Assembly (NCBI GenBank): GCA_031976175.1
Contig: DALYLR010000022.1
Span: forward strand, 1-56,507
Length of the DNA stretch: 56,507 bases
Source: DMER01 sp003451645
GTDB lineage: Bacteria; Pseudomonadota; Alphaproteobacteria; Micropepsales; Micropepsaceae
Direction of reading: 5' to 3'
Every line of letters starts with the position of its first letter. Position 1 is the stretch's first letter. The translations under genes and the position numbers were made by a program. Below the pieces are notes generated by a model. That model was not told the DNA's origin, made no database searches, and was given only the letters and a program-made list of their open reading frames with translations. Shown here in pieces: positions 16,530 through 26,031 of the stretch.

Positions 16530-19500
16530 ATGACGCTTCAGCACGTAACGCTGGACGACAAATACACCGCAACTGAAGGCCGGGCTTATATGACGGGGAT
16601 CCAGGCGCTGGTGCGCCTGCCCATGATGCAGCGGCAATTGGACCAGGCCGCGGGGCTGAATACTGCGGGATTTATCTCGGGCTATCGCGGCTCCCCGCTT
16701 GGCGGTTATGACCAGCAATTGTGGAAGGCTAAGAAACATCTGGCCCAGCACAATATCATTTTCGAGCCGGGCCTGAATGAGGATTTGGCGGCCACTGCGG
16801 TATGGGGCTCCCAGCAAGCCAATTTGCACCCTGGCGCCAAATTCGATGGCGTCTTTGGCCTCTGGTACGGCAAGGCTCCAGGTGTGGACCGCACGGGCGA
16901 CGTCTTCCGCCACGCCAATGCCGCGGGGACCATGCCCCATGGCGGCGTGCTCGCGATTGCAGGCGATGACCATGCCTGCAAATCCTCAACCTTGCCCAGC
17001 CAGTCCGAATACACTTTCATGGATTTGGAGATCCCGGTCCTGAACCCATCAGGCATCCAAGAGATTTTGGACTTTGGCCTTTATGGCTATGCGATGAGCC
17101 GTTTTGCCGGTGTGTGGGTCTCCATGATCGCGTTGGCTGAGACGATGGACGCCTCCGCGACCGTCGAAGTGCGCCCTGCGCGCATGGGCCTGAAGCCCGT
17201 GACCGCATTCACAATGCCGCCCGACGGCCTGAGCATTCGCCTTGGCGACAAGCCCGTCGATCAGGAACGCCGCCTGCGAGACTTCAAGATCCCGGCCGTG
17301 CTGGCCTTTGCGCGCGCCAATGTTCTGAACCGTGTGGTGATCGACAGCCCGACGCCCAAGATCGGCATTGTCGCGACCGGCAAATCCTATCTCGATTTGC
17401 GCCAAGCCCTGATCGAACTGGGCATCGACTACAAGGAAGCCGCGAAGTTTGGCCTGCGCGTCATGAAGGTCGGCATGACCTGGCCGCTGGAGCCCGATGG
17501 CTTGCGCCGCTTTGCAGAAGGTCTTGAGACGGTCTTTGTCATTGAGGAAAAGCGCCCCCTGCTTGAGACGCAAATCCGCGATATTCTGTACCACACCCAT
17601 GAGAGCCGCAGGCCGCGCGTGATCGGCAAGAAGGACCCGGCGGGCCTGCCTTTGTTGCGCGATATCCTCGACCTCAACCCCGCCCAGATAGCGGTCGCAC
17701 TTGCTCGCATCCTGCCCAAAGATCTGTGGACGGAGAAAATGCGCAACGAGGTCGCCAACCTTGAGGCGCGCCTGGCGCGCTCTGGCGAGTTGACCCCGAT
17801 CCATGAGCGCCAGCCCTATTATTGCTCTGGCTGCCCGCACAATACCTCGACCAAGCCAACGGAGGGCTCAGTTACGTTGGCGGGCATTGGCTGCCACTAC
17901 CTCGTGACGATGATGCCAGCGCGGAAGTCTCAGCTCTTCACCCAAATGGGCGGGGAGGGCGTGCCTTGGATTGGTGCAGCACCCTTTACCAGCACGCCGC
18001 ATGCCTTCGCCAATTTGGGCGACGGCACCTATGTGCACTCAGGCCTCTTGGCGATCCGTGCGGCGGTCGCGGCCAAGGCCAACATCACCTATAAGATCCT
18101 CTACAACGACGCGGTGGCCATGACCGGCGGGCAGGCAGCCGAAGGCGGCCCCACCGTTGCGGACATCGCGGCGCAAGTCCATGCGGAGGGCGTGTCGCGC
18201 CTCGTCGTCATGAGCGACGATCCCGGCCGCCATGCAGCGGGTGAATTGCCGCCCGGCACCAAGATCGAACATCGCGACCGGTTGGAGGCCGTGTCCCTCG
18301 AGTTACAGGACACCAAGGGCGTCACGGTTCTCATCTATGATCAAACCTGCGCTGCGGAAAAGCGGCGCCGCCGCAAGCGCGGCCTGATGGAGGACCCGCC
18401 CAAGCGCGTCTTCATCAACGAGGCGGTGTGCGAAGGCTGTGGCGATTGCTCGGTCAAATCCAATTGCGTCTCGGTCGAACCGCTGGAAACCGAACTAGGC
18501 CGCAAGCGGCAGATCAATCAATCCGCCTGCAACAAGGATTATTCCTGCGTCAACGGCTTCTGCCCGTCCTTTGTGACACTGGACGGCGCCAAGCCGCGGG
18601 TGAGCAAGGTGGAGATGCCGCAAGGCGGCTTTGACCTGCCGGAGCCTAAGGAGCCGGGCCTCAATGATCAATCCTGGAACATCGTGATTTGCGGCATTGG
18701 CGGCACGGGCGTGACCTCCATCGGGGCGATTTTGGGCGCCGCTGCCCATATCGAAGGCAAGCGCAGCGCCACGCTCGACATGATGGGCCTGGCGCAAAAG
18801 GGCGGCAGTGTGACGTCCTTCGTCAAGATTGCGGCCGACAAAACGCAGATCTTTGCGCCGCGCGTAGCGACGGGCTCCGCGGATTTAATCCTGGCCTGCG
18901 ACATGATCGTGGCGACCAAGCCCGAGGCCATGGATTGCGCGCGCGAGGGCCGCACTTTTGTATGCGCCAATGCGGACGTGGCGCCGACTGCGCAATTCGT
19001 GACCGATAATATGGTCCAATATGACAAGGCCGCGATGCTCAAGCGCCTGGAGCGGGCAGGGCGCGGGACACGCGCGGTGCGCGCCGATGCGATGGCGTTC
19101 AAACTGTTGGGCGATACGATCTACTCCAACATGTTCTTGCTTGGCTTTGCCTATCAATTGGGACAGGTCCCGCTCTCGGCGGCTGCGATCAATCAGGCGA
19201 TCGAACTCAATGGCGCGAGCGTCAAGGCCAATCAGCGGGCCTTTCTGTTTGGACGGCTTGCGGCGCATGATCCTGAACGCGCCGAGGCGCTGGCGGGCCT
19301 CAAAGAGGCGCCCAAGGCCCCGCAATCCTTTGAGGAATTGGTGGCGCGCCGCGTGAAGATGCTCACCGATTATCAGAATGCGGAGTATGCGCAGACCTAT
19401 CGCGAGATCGTCGAGGGCGCGCGCGAGACCGAGCGTCGCAAGGCGCCGGGCATGACGGGCTTTGGCGAGATGGTGGCCCGCGGCCTCTACAAACTGATGG

Positions 19501-19994
19501 CGTATAAGGACGAATATGAGGTCGCCCGTCTGTATACGGATGGTAATTTCCTGAGCCGCCTGAAAAAGGAGTTCGATGGCGACTACACGATGAACTTCCA
19601 CATGGCCCCGCCGCTTCTGGCGCCCAAGGACCCGGATACGGGCCTGCCCCACAAGATCGCGATGGGACCTTGGATGATGACGGGCTTCCGTGTGCTGGCG
19701 GCGCTAAAGGGCTTGCGCGGCGGTTGGCTCGATGTGTTTGGCTACACAGGCGAGCGACGGTTGGAACGCCAGATGATTGGCGACTACAAGGCCGTGATTG
19801 CCGAATTGGTGCAGGCGTTGAGCCCCGCGACGCATAGCCTGGCGGTAAAAATCGCGGGCCTCGCCCTCGACATCAAGGGCTATGGCCACATCAAACACCG
19901 CAACTATGAAAAGGCGATGGCCGATCAGGTGAAATTGTTGGCCCAGTTTCGTGCGGCTGCTTCGGCCCCGGCACAAAAAGTGGCGGCGGAGTGA
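16530..19994 (+). CDS. Indolepyruvate ferredoxin oxidoreductase, fused alpha/gamma chains
   Basis: This 1154-residue enzyme oxidatively decarboxylates aryl- or branched-chain 2-oxo acids to acyl-CoA using thiamine diphosphate and iron-sulfur clusters. The N-terminal pyrimidine-binding domain is at about 1-350, the TPP domain includes YYCSGCPHNTSTK and IGCHYLV (about 430-470), and the ferredoxin-like part has CEGCGDCSVKSNC and CNKDYSCVNGFCPSF. The IorB-like domain starts at NIVICGIGGTGVTSIGAILG (about 715). The alphaproteobacterial form is a single fused chain of this length. The start MTLQHVTL is preferred over an ATG five codons upstream. It stands alone in its operon. Confidence 0.95.
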   Translation: MTLQHVTLDDKYTATEGRAYMTGIQALVRLPMMQRQLDQAAGLNTAGFISGYRGSPLGGYDQQLWKAKKHLAQHNIIFEPGLNEDLAATAVWGSQQANLHPGAKFDGVFGLWYGKAPGVDRTGDVFRHANAAGTMPHGGVLAIAGDDHACKSSTLPSQSEYTFMDLEIPVLNPSGIQEILDFGLYGYAMSRFAGVWVSMIALAETMDASATVEVRPARMGLKPVTAFTMPPDGLSIRLGDKPVDQERRLRDFKIPAVLAFARANVLNRVVIDSPTPKIGIVATGKSYLDLRQALIELGIDYKEAAKFGLRVMKVGMTWPLEPDGLRRFAEGLETVFVIEEKRPLLETQIRDILYHTHESRRPRVIGKKDPAGLPLLRDILDLNPAQIAVALARILPKDLWTEKMRNEVANLEARLARSGELTPIHERQPYYCSGCPHNTSTKPTEGSVTLAGIGCHYLVTMMPARKSQLFTQMGGEGVPWIGAAPFTSTPHAFANLGDGTYVHSGLLAIRAAVAAKANITYKILYNDAVAMTGGQAAEGGPTVADIAAQVHAEGVSRLVVMSDDPGRHAAGELPPGTKIEHRDRLEAVSLELQDTKGVTVLIYDQTCAAEKRRRRKRGLMEDPPKRVFINEAVCEGCGDCSVKSNCVSVEPLETELGRKRQINQSACNKDYSCVNGFCPSFVTLDGAKPRVSKVEMPQGGFDLPEPKEPGLNDQSWNIVICGIGGTGVTSIGAILGAAAHIEGKRSATLDMMGLAQKGGSVTSFVKIAADKTQIFAPRVATGSADLILACDMIVATKPEAMDCAREGRTFVCANADVAPTAQFVTDNMVQYDKAAMLKRLERAGRGTRAVRADAMAFKLLGDTIYSNMFLLGFAYQLGQVPLSAAAINQAIELNGASVKANQRAFLFGRLAAHDPERAEALAGLKEAPKAPQSFEELVARRVKMLTDYQNAEYAQTYREIVEGARETERRKAPGMTGFGEMVARGLYKLMAYKDEYEVARLYTDGNFLSRLKKEFDGDYTMNFHMAPPLLAPKDPDTGLPHKIAMGPWMMTGFRVLAALKGLRGGWLDVFGYTGERRLERQMIGDYKAVIAELVQALSPATHSLAVKIAGLALDIKGYGHIKHRNYEKAMADQVKLLAQFRAAASAPAQKVAAE

Positions 19995-20062
19995 GGGGCT
20001 AGTTGCTGGCTTTGGCCGGTTGGCTCGCCGGTGTCGGCAACTTGGTCGAACGGAACGGCAAC

Positions 20063-20428
20063 TCAATCCACCAACACACTGAGCGGCAGGTCCAGGGCCT
20101 TCGCGATCTTGCGCAAGGTTGCCTTGCCCCCTTCGCGCACGCTCGTTTCGAGTTGTGAGATATGGGCGGTTGTTGACCCAACCTTGGCGGCGAGCGCAGC
20201 TCTGGTAAGGCCGCGCATCTCGCGATAGACCTTGATCCTATTCTCGCCCGCCAAATCCCTTTGCGCGTAAGCAAGTGGGATGCTTAACGAACGGTCCACT
20301 TTCTTCGCGCGCTTTACTAACACAGCGTCTTCGTGCTGCTCGTCCAAAAGTTCGCGCCATTTCCGGATCGGGACTATGACCGCTACGGCCTTGCCATCCT
20401 CATCCTTTACATAGGTCACATCGTCCAT
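20063..20428 (-). CDS. HigA-like antitoxin with Phd-like N-terminus and XRE HTH
   Basis: This 121-residue protein has two parts. Residues 1-35 (VTYVKDEDGKAVAVIVPIRKWRELLDE) resemble the start of Phd/YefM antitoxins. Residues about 65-121 are an XRE helix-turn-helix (MRGLTRAALAAKVGSTTAHISQLE). It follows the RelE-like toxin gene by 8 bp; toxin-first order is typical of higBA modules. It should neutralise the toxin and repress the operon. Confidence 0.88.
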   Translation of the reverse strand: MDDVTYVKDEDGKAVAVIVPIRKWRELLDEQHEDAVLVKRAKKVDRSLSIPLAYAQRDLAGENRIKVYREMRGLTRAALAAKVGSTTAHISQLETSVREGGKATLRKIAKALDLPLSVLVD

Positions 20429-20436
20429 TCAGGACC

Positions 20437-20679
20437 TCACTTGTAGATGTCGCGCCGATGCGCGATGTCCAGCACGAATAAAACATTATCTTTACGATCG
20501 AATACAGCTCGCCAATCGCCATGCCTCAGACGGAAAAAGTGCGAGCCCTTGAGTTTCTTCACGTCGCCACGGCCAGTCTGCGCGAATGTCTGAAGTTTGT
20601 TGAGCAAAACATCTCGGTCCACCAGCGGCAAACTTCGCAGCTGCTTCAGCGCCTTGGCGGACAACTCGACAGTCTGCAT
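20437..20679 (-). CDS. RelE/ParE-superfamily toxin
   Basis: This 80-residue protein has the compact RelE fold pattern: KALKQLRSLPLVDRDVLLNKL helices, then VKKLKGSHFFRLRHGDWRAVF and VLFVLDIAHRRDIYK. The basic RLRHGDWRAVF strand and C-terminal HRRDIYK carry the residues expected for ribosome-dependent mRNA cleavage. It forms a type II pair with the HTH antitoxin downstream. Confidence 0.9.
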   Translation of the reverse strand: MQTVELSAKALKQLRSLPLVDRDVLLNKLQTFAQTGRGDVKKLKGSHFFRLRHGDWRAVFDRKDNVLFVLDIAHRRDIYK

Positions 20680-20733
20680 CTAGGCATGATACCGGAACAC
20701 CATGCGCAGACAAGGTACCGCTTAAGCCGGCAA

Positions 20734-20808
<75 letters not shown>

Positions 20809-20829
20809 GGACCGGCGATGGCGGGCACG

Positions 20830-20859
20830 AAAAACGGCCCGCCTTGCGGAAGGCGGACC
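20830..20859 (-). terminator. Rho-independent terminator downstream of msrA
   Basis: On the minus strand CCGCCTT-CCGC-AAGGCGG forms a 7-bp stem, followed by GGCCG and five T residues. It lies between the msrA stop and the tRNA-Thr gene. Confidence 0.75.
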
Positions 20860-20903
20860 GTATAACCCTATCGCACTGAGAAGGAAAGGCCAAAAGGTGG
20901 GCC

Positions 20904-21566
20904 TTACGCCCCCACGCCCGTCCCGATCTGGCAGGCGACGCCCGTGCCGCCAATGCCGCAATAGCCGTCCGGGTTCTTGTCCAAATACTGCTGATGGTAA
21001 TCCTCAGCATAGTAAAACGCTGGCGCATCAAGGATCTCGGTGGTCACCGCTCCAAACCCGCGGGCGGCCAAGGCCTGGGCATACACCGCGCGGGAGGCTT
21101 CGGCCGAAGCCTTCTGGGCGGGCGTCGTCACATAGATGCCGGAGCGGTACTGCGTACCCACATCATTGCCCTGGCGCATGCCTTGGGTCGGATCATGGTT
21201 CTCCCAAAACGCCTTGAGCAAAGCGTCAAACGAGGTCTTTCTGGGGTCATAGACCACCAGCACCACCTCGTTGTGGCCGGTCATGCCGGTGCAGACCTCC
21301 TTGTAGGTCGGGTTGGGGGTGAGGCCCGCCTGATAGCCCACCGCAGTCGTATGGACGCCAGGCTGCTGCCAGAATTTGCGCTCCGCCCCCCAAAAACAGC
21401 CCAGACCGAAATAGACAACCTCGTGGCCCTCAGGCCAAGGCCCAGCGGTTGGCGTTCCCAGAACCGTGTGGTGACCGGCGACGGGCATGGACTCGCTGCG
21501 CCCGGGCAGGGCCTCCGACGGGCCAGGGATTGCCATTTTCTTGTGCTTAAAAAGGTTCAAGATCAT
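20904..21566 (-). CDS. msrA: Peptide-methionine (S)-S-oxide reductase
   Basis: This 220-residue enzyme repairs oxidised methionine. The active site GCFWG (Cys57) is preceded by a 50-residue N-terminal extension usual for the longer MsrA form. FWENHDPTQGMRQGNDVGTQYRS and FYYAEDYHQQYLDKNPDGYCG contain the other family motifs; the latter Cys is a probable resolving residue. AAGGAGGG lies about 10 bases upstream of the start at 21566. Confidence 0.96.
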   Translation of the reverse strand: MILNLFKHKKMAIPGPSEALPGRSESMPVAGHHTVLGTPTAGPWPEGHEVVYFGLGCFWGAERKFWQQPGVHTTAVGYQAGLTPNPTYKEVCTGMTGHNEVVLVVYDPRKTSFDALLKAFWENHDPTQGMRQGNDVGTQYRSGIYVTTPAQKASAEASRAVYAQALAARGFGAVTTEILDAPAFYYAEDYHQQYLDKNPDGYCGIGGTGVACQIGTGVGA

Positions 21567-21644
21567 CTGGGGCTGGCCCTCCTTGGGCCTTCAGAGGTAA
21601 AGTCAAGGAAATTCCGGTACGACAAATATAGAGGCCAAGGCCCC

Positions 21645-21821
21645 ATGGGGGAACGCACAACGAAAAAACAGATTCGCGAGCGCCGGTTGAGCGATGCTTT
21701 GCGGGAAAACCTGAAAAAACGCAAAAGCCAGGCGCGCGATCGTGACGGACTACCGCAACTGCGAGAAGAAGTTAACGATCCTGACGGGCCAGCCATTGCG
21801 GAAGCCTCAACCAAGCCCTAA
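21645..21821 (+). CDS. Small conserved basic protein upstream of murA
   Basis: This 58-residue, highly charged protein (MGERTTKKQIRERRLSDAL start) has a helical, Arg/Lys/Glu-rich N-terminal half and an acidic, proline-containing tail. Its position directly upstream of murA and its composition suggest a real small gene rather than a chance frame. No domain is recognised. Confidence 0.6.
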   Translation: MGERTTKKQIRERRLSDALRENLKKRKSQARDRDGLPQLREEVNDPDGPAIAEASTKP

Positions 21822-21894
21822 GAACTTGCGGACTAAACAGAAATTGGCGACTTGACCCGGGGGACCCTGCCAAGAGCAGGTGCGAGAAGACACA

Positions 21895-23181
21895 GTGGAC
21901 AAAATTCAAATCAAAGGCGGCAACCGCCTCAATGGCGAGTTGAAAATCTCCGGCGCCAAGAACGCGGCCTTGCCCCTGATGGTCGCCTCGCTTCTCTCCG
22001 ATGAGCCCCTGACCCTAACCAATGTACCGCATCTGACCGACATCTCGCAATTGACCGAGATCCTGTGTGGTCTGGGCGTCGATCTGGTGATGAATGGCGA
22101 TGGCCATGCGGAAGCGGAAACCGGCCGGGTGATCACGCTCACCGCTCGCAACATCACCTCGACATTCGCGCCCTATGATTTGGTGCGCAAGATGCGCGCG
22201 AGCTTCCTCGTCATTGGCCCTTTGTTGGCGCGCTGCCATCAGGCGCAAGTCTCGCTGCCCGGCGGTTGCGCGATCGGCACGCGGCCGGTGGATTTACACC
22301 TCAAGGGCCTTGAGGCGATGGGCGCCGAGATCGAACTGATTGAAGGCTATGTGCATGCCAAGGCACCGGGCGGCCTGAAAGGCGCGCATTTCCACTTCCC
22401 GTTTGTCTCCGTGGGCGCGACGGAAAATTTGATGATGGCGGCGAGCCTTGCGAAGGGCACGACCGTCCTGGAGAACGCGGCGCAAGAGCCAGAGATCACG
22501 GATCTCGGTCTATGCTTAATGGCGATGGGCGCCAAGATTTCCGGGCTCAATACGCGGACACTGACGATTGAGGGTGTGGATCGCCTCAACGGCACGGCCT
22601 ATCGCGTGATGCCGGACCGGATCGAGACGGGCACCTACCTCATGGCGGTTGCGGCGGCTGGCGGTGAGGTGGAGCTTATTGGCGCGCGCAGCGATCTGAT
22701 TGGTGCGGTGATCCCCTTGCTCTCCAATGCAGGCGTCAAGATTGGCGAGACGAACCGCGGCATCAAGGTCTCCCGCAACGGCGCCCATTATGAGGGCGTC
22801 GAAGTCACGACCGAGCCTTACCCAGGGTTCCCAACCGATCTGCAAGCCCAATTGATGGCGCTCGTCTGCACGGCCAAGGGCACCAGCAGGATTACCGAGA
22901 CGATATTCGAGAATCGCTTTATGCATGCGCCGGAATTGCTTCGCATGGGGGCCGATATCGCCATCGAACATCAAACAGCGGTGATCCGAGGCGTCGAACG
23001 CCTCAAAGGCGCCCAGGTGATGGCGACCGATCTGCGGGCAAGCGTTGGGCTCGTGATCGCGGGGCTGGCGGCAGAGGGTGAGACAACGGTGAACCGGGTC
23101 TATCACCTTGATCGCGGCTTCGAGCGTATCGAAGAAAAGCTGGGCGGCTTGGGCGCTGATATCCGCCGCATCAAGGGGTAA
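21895..23181 (+). CDS. murA: UDP-N-acetylglucosamine 1-carboxyvinyltransferase
   Basis: This is the first committed enzyme of peptidoglycan synthesis, transferring enolpyruvate to UDP-GlcNAc. The 428-residue form starts with GTG at 21895 (DKIQIKGGNRLNG is the normal N-terminus; GAGAAG lies upstream), and a GTG at 21880 would add five residues. SGAKNA holds the substrate-binding Lys22/Asn23. Cys125 in LPGGCAIGTRPVDLH is the phosphoenolpyruvate-reactive, fosfomycin-sensitive cysteine. It heads the housekeeping run that continues to yacG. Confidence 0.97.
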   Translation: MDKIQIKGGNRLNGELKISGAKNAALPLMVASLLSDEPLTLTNVPHLTDISQLTEILCGLGVDLVMNGDGHAEAETGRVITLTARNITSTFAPYDLVRKMRASFLVIGPLLARCHQAQVSLPGGCAIGTRPVDLHLKGLEAMGAEIELIEGYVHAKAPGGLKGAHFHFPFVSVGATENLMMAASLAKGTTVLENAAQEPEITDLGLCLMAMGAKISGLNTRTLTIEGVDRLNGTAYRVMPDRIETGTYLMAVAAAGGEVELIGARSDLIGAVIPLLSNAGVKIGETNRGIKVSRNGAHYEGVEVTTEPYPGFPTDLQAQLMALVCTAKGTSRITETIFENRFMHAPELLRMGADIAIEHQTAVIRGVERLKGAQVMATDLRASVGLVIAGLAAEGETTVNRVYHLDRGFERIEEKLGGLGADIRRIKG

Positions 23182-23187
23182 GGGACC

Positions 23188-23679
23188 ATGGCGGCGCCGC
23201 GCCACGGAGACCCTTTGCGGCTGCGCGCCACGGATGAGGATGATTTGCGGGTTCTGGCCGCCCATCTGCAGGATGCGGTGGTTCAGGTCTGCGACATGGC
23301 CTATTTGCCCTCCCACCACCGCTTCGCCATGATGGTCAACCGCTTCATGTGGGAGGACCTCCAGCCTCATGTAGGTCCCCACGCGGATGACGAGGCGCCC
23401 TACAGGCGGACACGCACAGCCGTGCATTTCGAGGGTGTTCTCGGCGCCAAGACGCAAGCGATCAATCTCGCACACAAGGAGGCGGTGGCAGTCCTCATGA
23501 CCATGACGTTTGCGTCCAGCGCTGATGGTGCAGGTGTCCTCCAGATGACCTTTGCAGGCGGCGGCGCAATCCGCCTCGACCTGGAGTGCCTGGAGATCTA
23601 TCTCACCGACATGGGCCAGCCTTGGCCAACGAAGAACCTGCCGCAGCATGATGCCAGCGGCGGCGAACCATTGGGTTGA
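23188..23679 (+). CDS. DUF2948 family protein
   Basis: This 163-residue protein, with LRLRATDEDDLRVLAAHLQDAVVQV at the N-terminus and IRLDLECLEIYLTDMGQPWPT near the end, matches the DUF2948 family found between murA and hisD in many alphaproteobacteria. Function is unknown. It starts 6 bp after murA and its stop overlaps the leading codons of hisD, so it is co-translated with its neighbours. Confidence 0.9.
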   Translation: MAAPRHGDPLRLRATDEDDLRVLAAHLQDAVVQVCDMAYLPSHHRFAMMVNRFMWEDLQPHVGPHADDEAPYRRTRTAVHFEGVLGAKTQAINLAHKEAVAVLMTMTFASSADGAGVLQMTFAGGGAIRLDLECLEIYLTDMGQPWPTKNLPQHDASGGEPLG

Positions 23680-23684
23680 GGGCG

Positions 23685-24965
23685 ATGGCAGCGTGGATCG
23701 AGGCCTCAGCGCCGGACTTTGAGGACCGCTTCAAGGCGCTTTTGGAGGCCAAGCGCGAGACGGCGCATGACGTATCCCAGACAGTGGCTGAGATCATGGC
23801 CCGGGTGCGTGCCGAGGGAGATGCTGCCGTTGCGGCCTTCACCAACCGGTTTGACGGCCTGCAGCTGGGACCGCAAGACTTGGCCCTTGATCTGTCGAAC
23901 CCGCCCGCGATTTCCAGCGGCTTAGGCACCGCGCTGCGGGTTGCCAAGGAGCGCTTGGAGGCGTTTCATGCGCGCCACAAGCCGGAAGATGACTGGTACA
24001 TCGACAGCTTGGGCGTTGGTCTGGGCGCCCGGTGGACACCAGTAGATGCGGCGGCGTTGTATGTACCGGGCGGCACGGCCGCCTATCCCTCGTCGCTACT
24101 CATGAATGCGGTGCCGGCCAAGGTTGCAGGCGTCGCGCGGATTGTGCTTCTGACCCCAACGCCGCAAGGGTTGGTGAATGCGGCAGTCCTGAATGCGGCG
24201 CGGCTCTGCGGCTTGTCCGAGGCCTACCGAATTGGCGGCGCGCAAGCGGTAGCTGCACTGGCCTATGGCACGCAGAGCATCAGGCCGGTCGACAAGATTG
24301 TGGGGCCCGGCAATGCCTATGTTGCGGCCGCAAAGCGCCAGATTTTTGGGCAAGTGGGGATCGACTCGATTGCGGGCCCGTCCGAAGTGGTGATCGTTGC
24401 AACAGGTGGCAATGAACCGGCCTGGATTGCTGCCGATTTGCTGGCCCAGGCCGAACACGACACCGCGGCCCAGAGCATTCTGATTACTGACGACGCGGCT
24501 TTTGGCAGAGCGGTGATGGCCGCGGTTGACGGGATGCTGCAGAGCTTGCCAAGGGCCGCCATTGCCGCCAAGAGCTGGCAGGCCCATGGCGCCGTAATCC
24601 TTGTGAAAAGGACTGCGGAGGCTGCTGCACTCGTCGACCGGTTGGCGCCAGAGCATTTGCAGCTCGCGATGGAGAGCCCCCACGGCTTTGCCAAAAGTGT
24701 TCGCCATGCCGGAGCGATCTTTTTGGGCGCCCACACGCCCGAGGCCATAGGCGACTATGTGGCGGGGCCTAATCATGTTCTGCCCACTGCCCGCAGCGCG
24801 CGCTTTTCCTCGGGGCTCTCAGTCCTCGACTTTATGAAGCGGACAACGCTGATTGAGTGCGATGCCCAAAGCCTGAGCCGACTTGCCCCGAGTGCGATCG
24901 CGCTTGCTGACGCCGAAGGCCTTGGTGCCCATGCGCGCTCCGTCGCAATCAGGGTGGGTCAATGA
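23685..24965 (+). CDS. hisD: Histidinol dehydrogenase
   Basis: This 426-residue zinc enzyme carries out the last two steps of histidine synthesis. Visible are YVPGGTAAYPSSLLMNAVPA, DKIVGPGNAYVAAAKRQIFG with the nearby GPSEVVI, the EHDTAAQSILIT segment with metal/catalytic residues, and APEHLQL followed by GDYVAGPNHVLPT with the conserved His residues. The ATG at 23685 follows GAGGG; a TTG at 23676 is less likely. It overlaps the next gene by four bases. Confidence 0.96.
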   Translation: MAAWIEASAPDFEDRFKALLEAKRETAHDVSQTVAEIMARVRAEGDAAVAAFTNRFDGLQLGPQDLALDLSNPPAISSGLGTALRVAKERLEAFHARHKPEDDWYIDSLGVGLGARWTPVDAAALYVPGGTAAYPSSLLMNAVPAKVAGVARIVLLTPTPQGLVNAAVLNAARLCGLSEAYRIGGAQAVAALAYGTQSIRPVDKIVGPGNAYVAAAKRQIFGQVGIDSIAGPSEVVIVATGGNEPAWIAADLLAQAEHDTAAQSILITDDAAFGRAVMAAVDGMLQSLPRAAIAAKSWQAHGAVILVKRTAEAAALVDRLAPEHLQLAMESPHGFAKSVRHAGAIFLGAHTPEAIGDYVAGPNHVLPTARSARFSSGLSVLDFMKRTTLIECDAQSLSRLAPSAIALADAEGLGAHARSVAIRVGQ

Positions 24966-25441
24966 AATCAGGTGGCGTGTACCGGCTGATTGATGTGGCC
25001 CTTGATGAAGGCAGTGTGGCCGCGCGCGGACCCGATGTCGACCACGAGCGGCGCATCGCGATTTTTGACCTTTTGGAGCAGAACCATTTTGAGCCTGCAG
25101 GCTCGCCCGGCGGTCCCTATCGTCTGCGCCTGAGCCTGGAGGAGAACCGCTTGGTCTTTGATGTGGCGCTGGATGATGCGACCCATCACGGGCGCATCAT
25201 TCTTTCGCTCACGCCGCTGCGCCGGGTGATCAAAGACTATTTCTTTGTGTGCGACAGCTATTATCAGGCGATCAGGTCCGCGACGCCCTCCCAAATTGAG
25301 GCGATCGATATGGGCCGCCGAGGCCTGCACAATGAGGGCAGCCAAATCCTGATGGAGCGGCTGAATGGCAAGATCGCGGTCGACATGGACACCGCGCGCC
25401 GCCTTTTCACGTTGATTTGTGCGCTGCACCTGAAGCTTTAG
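24962..25441 (+). CDS. UPF0262 family protein
   Basis: This 159-residue protein matches the alphaproteobacterial UPF0262 family, with conserved ERRIAIFDLLEQNHF, LVFDVAL, LSLTPLRRVIKDYFFVCDSYY and IDMGRRGLHNEGSQIL segments. Its function is unknown. It overlaps the hisD stop (ATGA), which fits its usual place in this operon. Confidence 0.93.
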   Translation: MKSGGVYRLIDVALDEGSVAARGPDVDHERRIAIFDLLEQNHFEPAGSPGGPYRLRLSLEENRLVFDVALDDATHHGRIILSLTPLRRVIKDYFFVCDSYYQAIRSATPSQIEAIDMGRRGLHNEGSQILMERLNGKIAVDMDTARRLFTLICALHLKL

Positions 25442-25459
25442 CGGAAGGCGTGCCCGGGA

Positions 25460-25921
25460 ATGAACATGGCGAGCGCCGATACTGAGCTTCCCGGCGCGGT
25501 GCTCTTTGCTTGTTCGTTCAATGCGGTGCGCTCGCCCATGGCGGCGGCTCTGGCGAGGTACCTGCTGGCTGGCAGGGTTTATGTCGAGAGCGCGGGTGTG
25601 CGCGCGGGCGAGCTTGACCCGCTGGCGGTGGAGGCGCTTGACGAGGTGGGCATCGACATGTCTGGCCACAGGCCACATACCTTTGAGGATCTCAGTGATA
25701 GTTCGTTTGATCTGATCATCTCGCTCTCGCCCGAGGCCCATCACAAGGCCGTCGACATGACAAGAACCAACAGTCTCACGGCCGAGTACTGGCCGACGCT
25801 TGACCCCACGGTCAGTGAGGGCTCTCGTGAGCAGCGTTTGCAAGCCTATCGCCAAGTGCGGGACCAATTGATCGCGCGCATTAAACGGCGTTTCCCAGCG
25901 ATACCGATGGCAGCACTTTGA
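25460..25921 (+). CDS. Low-molecular-weight protein-tyrosine-phosphatase-like protein
   Basis: This 153-residue protein has a CSFNAVRSPMAAALARYL phosphate-binding loop (C-x5-R-S) of the LMW-PTP/arsenate-reductase superfamily, and a C-terminal half with YWPTLDPTVSEGSREQRL. It could dephosphorylate protein tyrosine or act on arsenate; the sequence does not decide. It sits 18 bp after the UPF0262 gene in the common alphaproteobacterial order. Confidence 0.88.
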   Translation: MNMASADTELPGAVLFACSFNAVRSPMAAALARYLLAGRVYVESAGVRAGELDPLAVEALDEVGIDMSGHRPHTFEDLSDSSFDLIISLSPEAHHKAVDMTRTNSLTAEYWPTLDPTVSEGSREQRLQAYRQVRDQLIARIKRRFPAIPMAAL

Positions 25922-26031
25922 GGGCCACGGCTCGATACTGCTGAGCTTACGCTTGTAATTCCAGCCAGTCTGAGCCAAGTGGGTAGCCGTAATTGTGCAG
26001 ATAGACCCACGCATAAGAGCCAATACCGCCC

